Source: Terasakiella brassicae (GTDB lineage: Bacteria; Pseudomonadota; Alphaproteobacteria; Rhodospirillales; Terasakiellaceae). Taken from it: DNA of 64,000 nucleotides. The position numbers and the translations under genes are program-made. The notes beneath the pieces were generated by a model that saw nothing but the letters and a program-made list of their open reading frames with translations, was not told the origin of the DNA and did no database searches. Below, one piece after another: positions 19,483 to 28,559 of this stretch; positions within the stretch are counted from its first letter, which is position 1; each line of letters begins with the position of its first letter. The stretch lies in contig NZ_BMHV01000006.1 in NCBI RefSeq assembly GCF_014641495.1, forward strand, positions 102,579 to 166,578. The letters are read 5' to 3'.

Positions 19483-20721
19483 TCAGGATGTTCGTTTAAC
19501 TGCAACGGCGAAGAAACCGTCACCACCTGCACCGGGCAGGTTGCGATAGACATCCCCGATTTGTTCAAAATTAGCATGGCCTTTCAAGAAGGCTTTTACC
19601 ATCAGTTCGCCTTCTTCGGGTTGCAGGGAACAGGTGCAATAAACGATGGTGCCGCCTGTTTTTACCCAACGGCTTGCGCGGTGCCAAAGGGTGCCCTGAA
19701 TATCGGCCATTGCGCGGATATCGTCTGATTTTTTTGTCCATAATCCGTCCGGGTGGCGGCGCAAGGTGCCGGTTGCGGTGCAGGGCGCATCCAGCAATAT
19801 GGCATCAAATTCACAATCCGGTTCCCATTCCATCAGGTCTTTGGTCAGAATGTCTGCCTTCAGATGGGTGCGAGCCAGATTTTCTTCCAATTTTTTCAAA
19901 CGGTTGGTTGATTTATCAACAGCGGTTACGTTTGCGCCAAGGGCGGCAAGCTGCATGGTTTTACCACCGGGTGCTGCGCAGAGATCCAGCACGGTCTTGC
20001 CTTTGACATCGCCCAACAGGGTGACGGGATGGGTGGCAGCCGCATCCTGTACCCACCATGATCCATTGCCATAACCGTCCAGTTCCTCAATCCGCCCACC
20101 AATGGGCAAACGGATGCTGCCGTTGGGCAGAATTTCCCCGTTTAAACGCTTGGCCCAAATGGCGGCTTCGTCGTTGTATTTTGGGGTAATGTCCAGCGGG
20201 GGTTCTTTGAGATGTGCCAGAGCAATGGCTTGGGCGGCCTCTTCGCCATAGGCGTTTTTCCAGCTTTCGATCAACCAGATGGGAATATTTTTTTCTGCGA
20301 TAAAGGCCGGGGCAAATTCTTTTTCAGCTTGTTCACGGTCAATCCGGCGCAGGACCGCATTGACCAGCTTTTTATACTGCATAAAATCGACCCGCCCGGT
20401 CAGAATTTGTGCTTCGGACAAAACCGCATGCGCCGGTACATGCATAAAATAAAGCTGGGCGACGCCAAGACGCATCACGTTCAGAATATCACGGGCCGCC
20501 CCTTTGGGTCGTTTTTCCAGACATTCATTGATTAAATGATCGATAAAACCCTTATGACGCATGGTTGTGGTCAGAAGCGCGCGGGAAAAAGACTTGGCTT
20601 TCGGCGTGAGCTTATCCAGATGGGGATGCGAATTAAAAGCCTCGTCCATCGGGCGTTTTTTACCCAAAACCTGACAAAGTACATCATAGGCGATACGACG
20701 GGGCATAGGGCGGACTTTCAT
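19483..20721 (-). CDS. rsmB: 16S rRNA (cytosine-C5) methyltransferase RsmB
   Basis: A 412-residue SAM-dependent RNA methyltransferase (C967 in E. coli). The N-terminal NusB-like domain covers about residues 1-140. The catalytic domain shows VLDLCAAPGGKTMQLAALG (SAM site), DAPCTATGTLRRHPD and YCTCSLQPEEGE, the last two giving the paired cysteines of the RsmB/F family. It is transcribed in the same direction as htpX, 50 bases behind it. The rsmB/htpX neighbourhood near purH is common in alphaproteobacteria. Confidence 0.94.
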   Translation of the reverse strand: MKVRPMPRRIAYDVLCQVLGKKRPMDEAFNSHPHLDKLTPKAKSFSRALLTTTMRHKGFIDHLINECLEKRPKGAARDILNVMRLGVAQLYFMHVPAHAVLSEAQILTGRVDFMQYKKLVNAVLRRIDREQAEKEFAPAFIAEKNIPIWLIESWKNAYGEEAAQAIALAHLKEPPLDITPKYNDEAAIWAKRLNGEILPNGSIRLPIGGRIEELDGYGNGSWWVQDAAATHPVTLLGDVKGKTVLDLCAAPGGKTMQLAALGANVTAVDKSTNRLKKLEENLARTHLKADILTKDLMEWEPDCEFDAILLDAPCTATGTLRRHPDGLWTKKSDDIRAMADIQGTLWHRASRWVKTGGTIVYCTCSLQPEEGELMVKAFLKGHANFEQIGDVYRNLPGAGGDGFFAVAVKRTS

Positions 20722-20771
20722 TTAAATAAAAAGGAAACTGTCCGCCTTATACTCTACAATTTTCAACGATG

Positions 20772-21689
20772 CTAGCCCCACGGTCCTTTTGCCGGGCCAT
20801 TATGACTGTCGGGAATGCGCGAACGGTTGGTGCGGCGCGTGGGTTGTGCTTGGGCCATTTTTTTGAGGGCGGCGATACGGTTTTCCATATTGGGGTGGGT
20901 GGAAAATAAACTGTCGGTTTTGCGTCCATGCAACGGATTGACAATAAACATATGGGCGGTTGCCGGATTATTTTCCGCCGTATGATTATCAATGAGAGAA
21001 GCCCCTTGATGCATTTTGTTCAAGGCACTGGCCAGCCACATGGGTTGCCCGCAAATCTCGGCCCCGATGCGGTCGGCTTCATATTCACGGGTTCTGGAAA
21101 TCAGCATTTGCACCAGCATAGCCGCCATTGGGGCGAGGATCATAATTAAAATCCCGCCGATGGGACCCAGTGGATTATTGCGGTTATCACTGGACCCGCC
21201 AAAGAAAAAAGCGAAGTTTGCCAGCATGGAAATAGCCCCGGCGATTGTGGCGGTGATGGTCATAATCAAGGTATCGCGGTTTTTAACATGGGCGAGTTCG
21301 TGCGCCATAACGCCTGCGATTTCTTCAGGTGACAGCATGTTCAGCAAGCCCGTGGTGGCGGCAACGGCAGCATTTTCAGGATTGCGCCCGGTGGCAAAGG
21401 CATTGGGTTGCGGGTTTTCCATGATATAGACCTTGGGCATGGGCAGGTTGGCCCGTTTGGCAAGGTCTGCGACCATTTTATAAAATTCCGGTGCGCTTTG
21501 GGCATCGACGGGTCGTGCGCCATACATACGCAAAACGATTTTATCGGAATTCCAGTAGGAAAAGGCATTCATGCCCAAGGCAATGACAAAGGCAATGACC
21601 ATGCCGCTTTCGCCACCGATCATATATCCGATCGCGAGGAACAAACCGGTCATGCCAGCCAGTAACAAGGCGGTGCGTGCGTAGCTCAT
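20772..21689 (-). CDS. htpX: Membrane zinc metalloprotease HtpX
   Basis: A 305-residue M48-family inner-membrane protease that degrades misfolded membrane proteins. Two N-terminal membrane segments are followed by [13 protein letters not shown] with the HExxH zinc site near residue 130, two further hydrophobic segments, then [13 protein letters not shown] with the third ligand. The start [12 protein letters not shown] at 21689 is the family N-terminus; the frame is open for another 53 codons, but these look non-coding and cover the divergent DUF1674 start. Heat-shock control is typical but no promoter was identified. Confidence 0.93.
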   Translation of the reverse strand: MSYARTALLLAGMTGLFLAIGYMIGGESGMVIAFVIALGMNAFSYWNSDKIVLRMYGARPVDAQSAPEFYKMVADLAKRANLPMPKVYIMENPQPNAFATGRNPENAAVAATTGLLNMLSPEEIAGVMAHELAHVKNRDTLIMTITATIAGAISMLANFAFFFGGSSDNRNNPLGPIGGILIMILAPMAAMLVQMLISRTREYEADRIGAEICGQPMWLASALNKMHQGASLIDNHTAENNPATAHMFIVNPLHGRKTDSLFSTHPNMENRIAALKKMAQAQPTRRTNRSRIPDSHNGPAKGPWG

Positions 21690-21774
21690 AGGCTCTAATT
21701 CCATTGCAAAATTACTGAACACTGAGTATTTAGGGAGAAAGAACTTAAATCCGCAACCCCTTTGAGGTTCCGTC

Positions 21775-21984
21775 ATGTCTGAAACATCCGAAAATAAGCC
21801 AAAATTTACAGCAACCGACGTTGTACGCAATGAAGATGGTCGTCCCATTGCCCCGCAACCGGCCCGTAAATTTGAAACAATGGCGGATCAGGAAGATAAA
21901 CCGGCAGAAGTTGGCGGACGCGAAGGCCCAGACCCGACCCGTTTTGGCGATTGGGAAAAAGGCGGCCGCTGTGTCGATTTTTAA
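21775..21984 (+). CDS. SDHAF4-like succinate dehydrogenase assembly factor (DUF1674)
   Basis: A 69-residue protein whose C-terminus contains [16 protein letters not shown] and GRCVDF, the diagnostic DUF1674/SDHAF4 signature. Mitochondrial SDHAF4 (Sdh8) binds flavinylated SdhA and helps it join SdhB; alphaproteobacterial relatives are presumed to do the same. The N-terminal 40 residues look disordered. It is divergent from htpX. No sdh genes are in this window. Confidence 0.88.
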   Translation: MSETSENKPKFTATDVVRNEDGRPIAPQPARKFETMADQEDKPAEVGGREGPDPTRFGDWEKGGRCVDF

Positions 21985-22084
21985 ATAATATTTTAGCATT
22001 GATCAAATACACTTATTGGTGTGTAGATAAAATTATACCCGTTATGATATATTTTTGTTGTCGTCAGGATGGCAGGAATGATCA

Positions 22085-22522
22085 ATGCGGCCAGTTTTCT
22101 TTCTTATCATATCAATGTGCATGATGTTGTTGGCAGAGAAGGCTGAGGCCAGGGATGTTCTGCCCGGTCCGATCCGTGCCGAGGTTTTGCAGGTGATTGA
22201 TGGCGATACATTGGATGTTCGTGCGCAAATCTGGCTCGGACAGTATATTCAAACCCGTGTACGGTTATCCCAAATTGATACACCGGAATTACGTGGGCGG
22301 TGCGCGGCGGAAATGGATCGCGCGCAGCAGGCAAAGAATGCGCTGACAGACATTGTCAAATCTCGCAAAATCTGGTTAAAAAATATCCATTATGGCAAGT
22401 ATGCGGGCCGGGTTTTAGCGCAATTGGAAACCGATCAAGGGGTGGATCCGGTCGCATTCCTGATCGAAAAGGGGTTGGCGCGACCCTATGACGGTAAAAA
22501 ACGCCGTTCATGGTGTCCGTGA
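22085..22522 (+). CDS. Secreted thermonuclease-family (SNase-like) nuclease
   Basis: A 145-residue protein with an N-terminal signal peptide (PVFFLIISMCMMLLAEKAEA). A staphylococcal-nuclease-like domain follows: VIDGDTLDV, RVRLSQIDTPELRG, GKYAGRVLAQL and LIEKGLARPYDG, which supply the calcium-binding aspartates and catalytic arginines of the family. Two extra cysteines (GRCAAE and the final WCP) may form a disulfide. Probably periplasmic or extracellular nucleic-acid degradation. It is followed after 65 bases by an unrelated TPR protein. Confidence 0.88.
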   Translation: MRPVFFLIISMCMMLLAEKAEARDVLPGPIRAEVLQVIDGDTLDVRAQIWLGQYIQTRVRLSQIDTPELRGRCAAEMDRAQQAKNALTDIVKSRKIWLKNIHYGKYAGRVLAQLETDQGVDPVAFLIEKGLARPYDGKKRRSWCP

Positions 22523-22587
22523 TTTTTATTCCATCTTAACAGTCTTTGCGCTATCCCTAGTGCTGAAGGTGACGCACGGATACGTTA

Positions 22588-24006
22588 ATGGTTTCGATTT
22601 TCAACCAATTTGTCGACTGGTTTTTAAAGCGCGAAGAAGGCACTGACGAAGAAGGTCAGGGGCCGTTGGCGCTTATGCAGGATATCGGTGACGTCCATGT
22701 GTTAATCGCCGAGCCTGAAGGAAAATTTGCCAGTGATGAAGCCAAGGAAGCCTTGCTTCAAGGGCTTGTTATCCCCTTAAATGAACGTGTTGGATTATCT
22801 GCGCGTCGTACGGCCCATGTTTTTAAGCGAACCAATAAAGGAACGTTGGAAAATCAATTTGAAGATGTTCTGCGGGATGGGCGCGCGTTATTGCAAAAAG
22901 AAGGGGCCGACCTGTTGATCTGGGGCAAGGTGGAACCTGAATTACAGTCTGTGCGGTGGTATTTTTTAAGTGGGATTGTGGGAAATGCCAATTTGGGCAT
23001 GCCCGGTTTTGCCGAAAACCTGTTGGTGCCGTTTGAACCGGATATGGGATCACTGGACGTTTTGTATGCGGCCATTTTTGCCGCCTGTGTGCCGTCTCAT
23101 CCCAGTCAGGCGTTGAAGATCGGTGAACATTTATTGAATGCGGTTGATCCGTTGACCAGATTACCTGCCGGATTAAGCCCGCGTAAAACCAGTCAGCCGG
23201 TGAAAGTTTCCACAATGGGCATGTGTGCGGTTGTTCTGGCCAATATTGCGCGCCGTGCCAAGGAACTTGGCTGGTTTGACCCGGCCTTGAAAGCGTTTAA
23301 GACTTGGGAAGACTTGGTTGAAAAAGACAAAACGCCGCAGGAATGGGCCTTGGTCAATAATCATTATGGTTGGTTGTTTGAAGAAATGGCTGCCCATAAG
23401 GACGATAAGCAGGCGGCAGAACATATTGAACAGGCCATTCGCCATTTTGAAGGGGTTTGCACTGTTTTCACCCCTAAATCCTATCCGTTGGAATGGGCCG
23501 CTGTTCAGATGCGTATCGCCGGTATGTGCGCGCGCATGGGCCGTAGTTTAAGCGAGCCGGATTATCTGCAAAAAGCAGCACGTTATTTTAAAAAATCTTT
23601 GGATGTTTATACACAGAAACGATATCCGCTGAATTGGGCTGATGCCATGTCGCACATGGCAAAGGCGTTGATGTTGCATGGACAAATGGTGAAAGGTGCG
23701 CAGTCATTGGAACAAGCCGGTGTGGCCTTTCAGGCGGTGTTAAAAGTCTATACACCGGAAAAATATCCCGCCCAATGGGCGAATACGCAAAATAATCTGG
23801 GGGCAACCTTATTTGCCTTGGCCAAACGTGACCCGTCAACGGTTGCCTGGATCGAACATGCCCTGATGTGTTTTAACGAAGCGCGGGCCTATTATGCGGA
23901 AAACGGCAAAGTGCAATTGGCGCATGTGATCGACAAGAATATTTTGCGGGCACAAAGCCTGAAAGAACAGATTGAAGAAAATATTGAAAATGATTTGTTA
24001 AATTAG
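22588..24006 (+). CDS. TPR-like protein with YPxxWA repeats, function unknown
   Basis: A 472-residue protein without signal peptide. Residues 1-170 form an unrecognised alpha/beta-looking part (DVHVLIAEPEGKF, GADLLIWGKVEP). The rest is helical, with tetratricopeptide-like repeats marked by FTPKSYPLEWA, YTQKRYPLNWA and YTPEKYPAQWA at roughly 50-65-residue spacing. The last one continues into TQNNLGATLFAL, the classical TPR face. The same motif occurs in large repeat proteins of alphaproteobacteria and cyanobacteria, often fused to effector or CHAT domains, but no effector is visible here. It is not clearly linked to its neighbours. Confidence 0.65.
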   Translation: MVSIFNQFVDWFLKREEGTDEEGQGPLALMQDIGDVHVLIAEPEGKFASDEAKEALLQGLVIPLNERVGLSARRTAHVFKRTNKGTLENQFEDVLRDGRALLQKEGADLLIWGKVEPELQSVRWYFLSGIVGNANLGMPGFAENLLVPFEPDMGSLDVLYAAIFAACVPSHPSQALKIGEHLLNAVDPLTRLPAGLSPRKTSQPVKVSTMGMCAVVLANIARRAKELGWFDPALKAFKTWEDLVEKDKTPQEWALVNNHYGWLFEEMAAHKDDKQAAEHIEQAIRHFEGVCTVFTPKSYPLEWAAVQMRIAGMCARMGRSLSEPDYLQKAARYFKKSLDVYTQKRYPLNWADAMSHMAKALMLHGQMVKGAQSLEQAGVAFQAVLKVYTPEKYPAQWANTQNNLGATLFALAKRDPSTVAWIEHALMCFNEARAYYAENGKVQLAHVIDKNILRAQSLKEQIEENIENDLLN

Positions 24007-24099
24007 GCCGGAAAAACGCTGAATTCGTTATTTACCCTTCTTCCCCTTGAAGCTATGATGCCGCCAAGCTGAGCTTCGCATAAGGAAAATCTTAAAAAC

Positions 24100-25116
24100 A
24101 TGAAAGTCCTCGTTACAGGAACGGCCGGTTTTATCGGTTATCATCTGGCTGAAAAATTAATCGCCAACGGCCATGAGGTGATTGGTATTGATTGTGTCAC
24201 CGATTATTACGATGTTTCCTTAAAAGAAGCGCGTCTGGCCCGTTTAAAACGACATGCGGCGTTTACGGAAATTCGCGAAGATTTGGCCAATGCCGAGGTC
24301 ATTATGCAGGTTTTTGCCGATCATAAACCGACCCATTGTGTGAATTTGGCGGCACAGGCAGGCGTGCGCTATTCGCTGGAAAACCCGGCAGCTTATACCC
24401 ATTCAAACATTGACGGTTTTCTCAGCATTTTGGAAGCGTGCCGTCATCATCCGGTGGATCATTTGGTCTTTGCCTCGACCAGTTCTGTTTATGGCGGCAA
24501 TAAGAATATGCCGTTTTCCGAACATGACAGTACCGAACATCCCATGACATTGTATGCGGCAACTAAAAAAGCCAATGAACTGATGGCCCATAACTATGCG
24601 CATTTGTTCAATATTCCGGCAACCGGAATGCGCTTTTTCACGGTTTACGGGCCGTGGGGGCGACCGGATATGGCATTGTTTTTATTTACCAAGGCTATTC
24701 TTGAAGGCAAGCCGATCAATGTCTTCAATCATGGGAATATGGAACGCGATTTTACCTTTGTCGAAGATATCGTTGAAGGAATTTTCCGCCTGTTGTCCAA
24801 ACCGCCGCACAAAGATGAAAACTGGGATGCCAAAAACCCGGATCCCTGTACCAGCGGCATTGGTCCCTATCGTATCGTCAATATCGGGAATTCGCGCTGT
24901 GAAAAACTGACCCGCTATATCGAAGTGTTGGAAGAAAAACTGGGCCGCAAAGCAGAAAAGAATATGTTGCCCATGCAGGATGGCGATGTCCCGGCAACCT
25001 GGGCGGATACAAGTGAATTAAATAAAATTACCGGCTATGCCCCCAACACCAGCATTGAAGAAGGTGTCGGTCGGTTTGTTGAATGGTATCTTGATTTTTA
25101 TAATGTGGACGTATGA
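24100..25116 (+). CDS. UDP-glucuronate 4-epimerase-like NAD-dependent epimerase
   Basis: A 338-residue extended SDR enzyme. It shows TGTAGFIGYHLAEKL (NAD-binding), LAAQAGVRYSLENP, SSVYGGNKNMPF, the catalytic YAATKKANE (Y-x3-K) and MRFFTVYGPWGRPDMALFLF. The last two and the length are those of the GAE/CapI group that interconverts UDP-glucuronate and UDP-galacturonate. First gene of the polysaccharide cluster. Its stop overlaps the next start (ATGATG), so the two nucleotide-sugar enzymes are coupled. Confidence 0.88.
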   Translation: MKVLVTGTAGFIGYHLAEKLIANGHEVIGIDCVTDYYDVSLKEARLARLKRHAAFTEIREDLANAEVIMQVFADHKPTHCVNLAAQAGVRYSLENPAAYTHSNIDGFLSILEACRHHPVDHLVFASTSSVYGGNKNMPFSEHDSTEHPMTLYAATKKANELMAHNYAHLFNIPATGMRFFTVYGPWGRPDMALFLFTKAILEGKPINVFNHGNMERDFTFVEDIVEGIFRLLSKPPHKDENWDAKNPDPCTSGIGPYRIVNIGNSRCEKLTRYIEVLEEKLGRKAEKNMLPMQDGDVPATWADTSELNKITGYAPNTSIEEGVGRFVEWYLDFYNVDV

Positions 25117-26399
25117 TGCATAATCGCAAAATTGCCGTTATCGGCCTTGGATATGTGGGGTTGCCGGTTGCCGTGTCTTATGGGCGGGCGGGTTATCAAA
25201 CCATCGGTTTTGATATTGATCAGGGCCGCGTTGCGGAATTGAACACTGGCTATGATCGTACCGAAGAAGTGGATGAAGGCGATGTCTTGCACGACAGCCT
25301 GACCTATACATGTGATCTGGATGAATTGCGCAAGGCCGATTTCTTTATCGTGACCGTTCCGACCCCGATTGATGATGCCCATCGTCCCGATATGGGGGCT
25401 GTTTTGGCGGCCTCGCGCACAGTGGGTTCTGTCTTGAAAAAAGGCGATATCGTTGTTTATGAGTCCACCGTTTATCCCGGTGCAACAGAAGAAGAATGCG
25501 TCCCGGTTCTGGAACAAATTTCCGGCTTGTCCAATCAAGGTGATTTTGCGGTGGGTTATTCGCCGGAACGGATCAATCCGGGCGATAAGCAACACCGTTT
25601 TGAAACCATCTTGAAGGTGGTGTCCGGTCAGGATGCAGACACACTTGATATCGTGGCGAAAGTTTATGAGTCCGTTGTCACGGCGGGCGTTTATCGCGCG
25701 GCGAACATCAAGACGGCAGAGGCCGCAAAGGTGATTGAAAATACGCAACGGGATTTAAATATCGCTTTCGTCAATGAATTATCGCAAATTTTCGAACGTG
25801 TCGGTATCGATACCCACGATGTTTTGGAAGCTGCCGGCACAAAGTGGAATTTCCTGAAATTTACACCGGGTCTGGTGGGCGGTCATTGTATCGGTGTGGA
25901 TCCTTATTATCTGACGCATAAGGCCGAACAACTGGGCCATCATCCGCAAGTGATCTTGGCAGGGCGCCGTGTGAATGACCGTATGGGATATCATATCGCC
26001 ATGCAGGCGGTCAAAATGCTGATGAAGCGCGGGCGCAAGGATGATCCGGTCGTGACTATTTTGGGTCTGACATTCAAAGAAAACGTTCCCGATCTGCGTA
26101 ATTCCAAAGTTGTGGATATTATTACAGAATTGCAGGATATGGGCATTCAGGTCCAAATTACCGATCCGTGGGCGGAAAAAGACGAAGCCCATGAAGAATA
26201 CGGTGTAAACCTGATGGATGAAAGCGACCTTGCGCCAGCCGATGTGGTGATCATGGCGGTATCGCATCAGAAATTCCTTGAGAAAGGCTGGGCACTGCCT
26301 GTTTCCTTGTTGAAAGAGAAGAAAGGCGCGGTTATTGATATTAAATCCTGTCTGGATCGCAATAGCTGCCCGGCAGATATCGAACTTTGGCGCCTGTAA
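25113..26399 (+). CDS. tviB: UDP-HexNAc 6-dehydrogenase (TviB/WbpO-like)
   Basis: A 428-residue nucleotide-sugar dehydrogenase producing a UDP-N-acetylhexosaminuronate. It has GLGYVGLPVAVSYGRAGY (NAD site), TVPTPIDDAHRPDM, a YESTVYPG loop, and GGHCIGVDPYYLTHKAE with the catalytic cysteine. This form is characteristic of TviB/WbpO-type enzymes rather than UDP-glucose dehydrogenase. ATG at 25113 or 25116 are both possible. With the upstream epimerase it points to uronic acids in the surface polysaccharide. The symbol follows the closest family. Confidence 0.88.
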   Translation: MMHNRKIAVIGLGYVGLPVAVSYGRAGYQTIGFDIDQGRVAELNTGYDRTEEVDEGDVLHDSLTYTCDLDELRKADFFIVTVPTPIDDAHRPDMGAVLAASRTVGSVLKKGDIVVYESTVYPGATEEECVPVLEQISGLSNQGDFAVGYSPERINPGDKQHRFETILKVVSGQDADTLDIVAKVYESVVTAGVYRAANIKTAEAAKVIENTQRDLNIAFVNELSQIFERVGIDTHDVLEAAGTKWNFLKFTPGLVGGHCIGVDPYYLTHKAEQLGHHPQVILAGRRVNDRMGYHIAMQAVKMLMKRGRKDDPVVTILGLTFKENVPDLRNSKVVDIITELQDMGIQVQITDPWAEKDEAHEEYGVNLMDESDLAPADVVIMAVSHQKFLEKGWALPVSLLKEKKGAVIDIKSCLDRNSCPADIELWRL

Positions 26400-26413
26400 G
26401 CGAGGCATCTGCC

Positions 26414-27538
26414 ATGCAGCCTAAAGCCCTGATCGTTGTTTCGGAAGATTGGTATTTTTTATCCCATCGTCTTCCTTTGGCAAAACGATTGAAGGCAGAA
26501 GGCTATGATGTGGCACTCGCGTGTCGTTTTTCTGACAAGCGTGCAGAAATTGAAAACCACGGCGTACGCTGTTTTTCTGTGAATTTTCAACGTGATGGCA
26601 TTTCACCACTTAAGGCCTTAAAAACGGTTTCGGCTTTGCGTGCGATTTATAAACAGGAACGCCCTGATCTGGTGGTCCATGTTGCCTTGTTTACCGTGCT
26701 TCTCGGTACAATAGCGGCTATTTTCTCACCGGCTAAAAACGTACTAAACCTTGTAACCGGGCTTGGATTTTCCTTTATTTCCAATAGCCTGAAAGCCCGT
26801 GTCATTCGCACAGTTGTCTCGATTGCCTTTCGGGGGTTTGCATGGACAAAGAAGGTGAATATGCTGGTCCAGAACCGGGATGATCTTACCTTGATGTCGG
26901 GGTTTGGGTTTTGCGAAGATCGTAATCTGTTTCTGGTGCGTGGTTCCGGTGTGGATGCGGTGCATTTTTATCCCGCACCGGCCCTTCCCCAGCCGCCTTT
27001 AATCACTTTTGTCGGGCGTTTGTTATGGGCAAAAGGTGTGGGGGAAATAATCGAGGCCGCCCGGTTATTAAAAGAACGCGGACAAGATATCCGTATCGCG
27101 CTTGTCGGTGATATTGATGCGCTTAATCCACAAAGTGCATCACAGGACGATCTGGAAAGCTGGCAAGCCGAAGGATTGGTGGAATGTTGGGGGCGACGAA
27201 CGGATATTGCCGATATTTATCGCCAATCCACCGTGGCTTTATTGCCGTCATGGCGCGAAGGGTTGCCCAAAAGCCTGTTGGAAGCCGCCGCTTGTGGGCT
27301 GGCGATGATTGCAACTGACGTGCCGGGCTGTCGCGAGATTGTACGGGATCAGGAAAATGGCCTTTTGGTTCCGCTTCAAGATAGTGTTGCTTTGGCGAAT
27401 GCGATGGAACGCCTCGCCAATAACCCTGCCCTTTGCGCAGAATTTGGTGCCGCAGCGCGTCGTTTTGTCGATGAAGAATTAAACGATCAGGCCATCATGG
27501 ATAAAACCATGTCTGTTATTCATCAGATAACGGCTTAA
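26414..27538 (+). CDS. Family-4 glycosyltransferase
   Basis: A 374-residue GT-B enzyme. It opens ALIVVSEDWYFLSHRLPLAKRL, a start typical of PglA/WbnK-like GT4 transferases. The C-terminal domain has FVGRLLWAKGVGEIIEA and the E-x7-E motif in WREGLPKSLLEAAACG, followed by MIATDVPGCREIV. It transfers a sugar from a nucleotide donor to a lipid-linked or growing glycan at the inner membrane; the sugar is unknown. ATG 26414 is preferred, as the frame upstream of it overlaps the dehydrogenase gene. Confidence 0.88.
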   Translation: MQPKALIVVSEDWYFLSHRLPLAKRLKAEGYDVALACRFSDKRAEIENHGVRCFSVNFQRDGISPLKALKTVSALRAIYKQERPDLVVHVALFTVLLGTIAAIFSPAKNVLNLVTGLGFSFISNSLKARVIRTVVSIAFRGFAWTKKVNMLVQNRDDLTLMSGFGFCEDRNLFLVRGSGVDAVHFYPAPALPQPPLITFVGRLLWAKGVGEIIEAARLLKERGQDIRIALVGDIDALNPQSASQDDLESWQAEGLVECWGRRTDIADIYRQSTVALLPSWREGLPKSLLEAAACGLAMIATDVPGCREIVRDQENGLLVPLQDSVALANAMERLANNPALCAEFGAAARRFVDEELNDQAIMDKTMSVIHQITA

Positions 27539-27560
27539 TGGGCAGAATTTGGGAGACGTT

Positions 27561-28559
27561 ATGCACTATCTGACCATTTTCATTGCTGCTTTGATCCTCA
27601 GTGTGCTGGCAACCGGCGGCGTGTTGGCCTATTTACGCCATAAGGCCATTCTGGATCATCCCAATGAACGCAGTTCCCATTCCATACCGACACCGCGTGG
27701 CGGGGGGATCGGGATGTTATTCGTTATTCTGCCTGCCTTGATTGCGATTAATTTTTTCTGGGAAAACCCTTTAACGATTGCGCCGTTTGCCTTGGCTGGT
27801 GCGCTGGTGCTGGCCCTGTTATCGTGGTTGGACGATTTGCGTGATTTGGGGGCCGGAGTGCGTTTTGCGGTGCAATTTATCTGCGTCGGGTTATGTGTCT
27901 TTTTCCTACCCCCCAGTGAGACAGGTTATATTGGCGGCTTTATGCCCCTGTGGCTGGAAAAAATCCTGCTGGTTCTGGGTTGGGTCTGGTTTATCAATCT
28001 CTTTAATTTTATGGATGGGATTGATGGTATTTCCGGTGTTGAGATTGCTTCTATCGGGGCGGGGCTGGCCCTGTTCGGCTTTGTTTTGCATCTGGGCGAT
28101 AGCTTTATTCTGACAGCCCTTGTTTTATGCGCATCTGCCCTTGGTTTTTTGAAATGGAACTGGCATCCCGCCAAGGTTTTTATGGGTGATGTCGGGAGTA
28201 TCCCGATCGGCTTTCTTTTGGGCTGGATGTTGATTTTGTTGGCCGGGCAAGGCTTTGTTCTGATTGCGGTGTTAATTGCGCTTTATTATATGGTGGACGC
28301 AACGTTCACCTTGATCAAACGCCTGCTGCGCGGGGAAAAGGTCTGGCAAGCTCACCGGGAACATTTTTACCAACAGGCAACGCAAAAGGGTTTGCGCCAT
28401 GATCAGGTCGCGTTGCGTATTTTGGCGCTGAATGTTGTGTTGATAGCTTCGGCTTGGGTGGCTTATGACGTCACTTTGTTGGGCGGACTGGCCTTGGCAA
28501 TTCTAAGCGTCACTGTTTTGTTGTTCCATTTTAAAAAAGGATCGCAAAACGATGTCTAA
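27561..28559 (+). CDS. WecA/WbpL-like undecaprenyl-phosphate sugar-1-phosphate transferase
   Basis: A 332-residue polytopic membrane protein of the MraY/WecA family, starting an O-antigen or capsule unit by transferring a HexNAc-1-phosphate to undecaprenyl phosphate. Diagnostic motifs are HPNERSSHSIPTPRGGG near residue 33, the metal-binding LFNFMDGIDGI, KVFMGDVGSIPIGF, and AHREHFYQ in the last cytoplasmic loop. GGGAGA lies just before the ATG at 27561. The neighbours parallel the wbpV-wbpL-wbpM trio of Pseudomonas aeruginosa. It overlaps the next gene by 8 bases. Confidence 0.9.
   Translation: MHYLTIFIAALILSVLATGGVLAYLRHKAILDHPNERSSHSIPTPRGGGIGMLFVILPALIAINFFWENPLTIAPFALAGALVLALLSWLDDLRDLGAGVRFAVQFICVGLCVFFLPPSETGYIGGFMPLWLEKILLVLGWVWFINLFNFMDGIDGISGVEIASIGAGLALFGFVLHLGDSFILTALVLCASALGFLKWNWHPAKVFMGDVGSIPIGFLLGWMLILLAGQGFVLIAVLIALYYMVDATFTLIKRLLRGEKVWQAHREHFYQQATQKGLRHDQVALRILALNVVLIASAWVAYDVTLLGGLALAILSVTVLLFHFKKGSQNDV

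Noticed and set aside
25098..25748. A 216-codon frame antisense to the UDP-HexNAc dehydrogenase gene
   Set aside because: Shadow of a well-conserved gene; no start signal and no family match.
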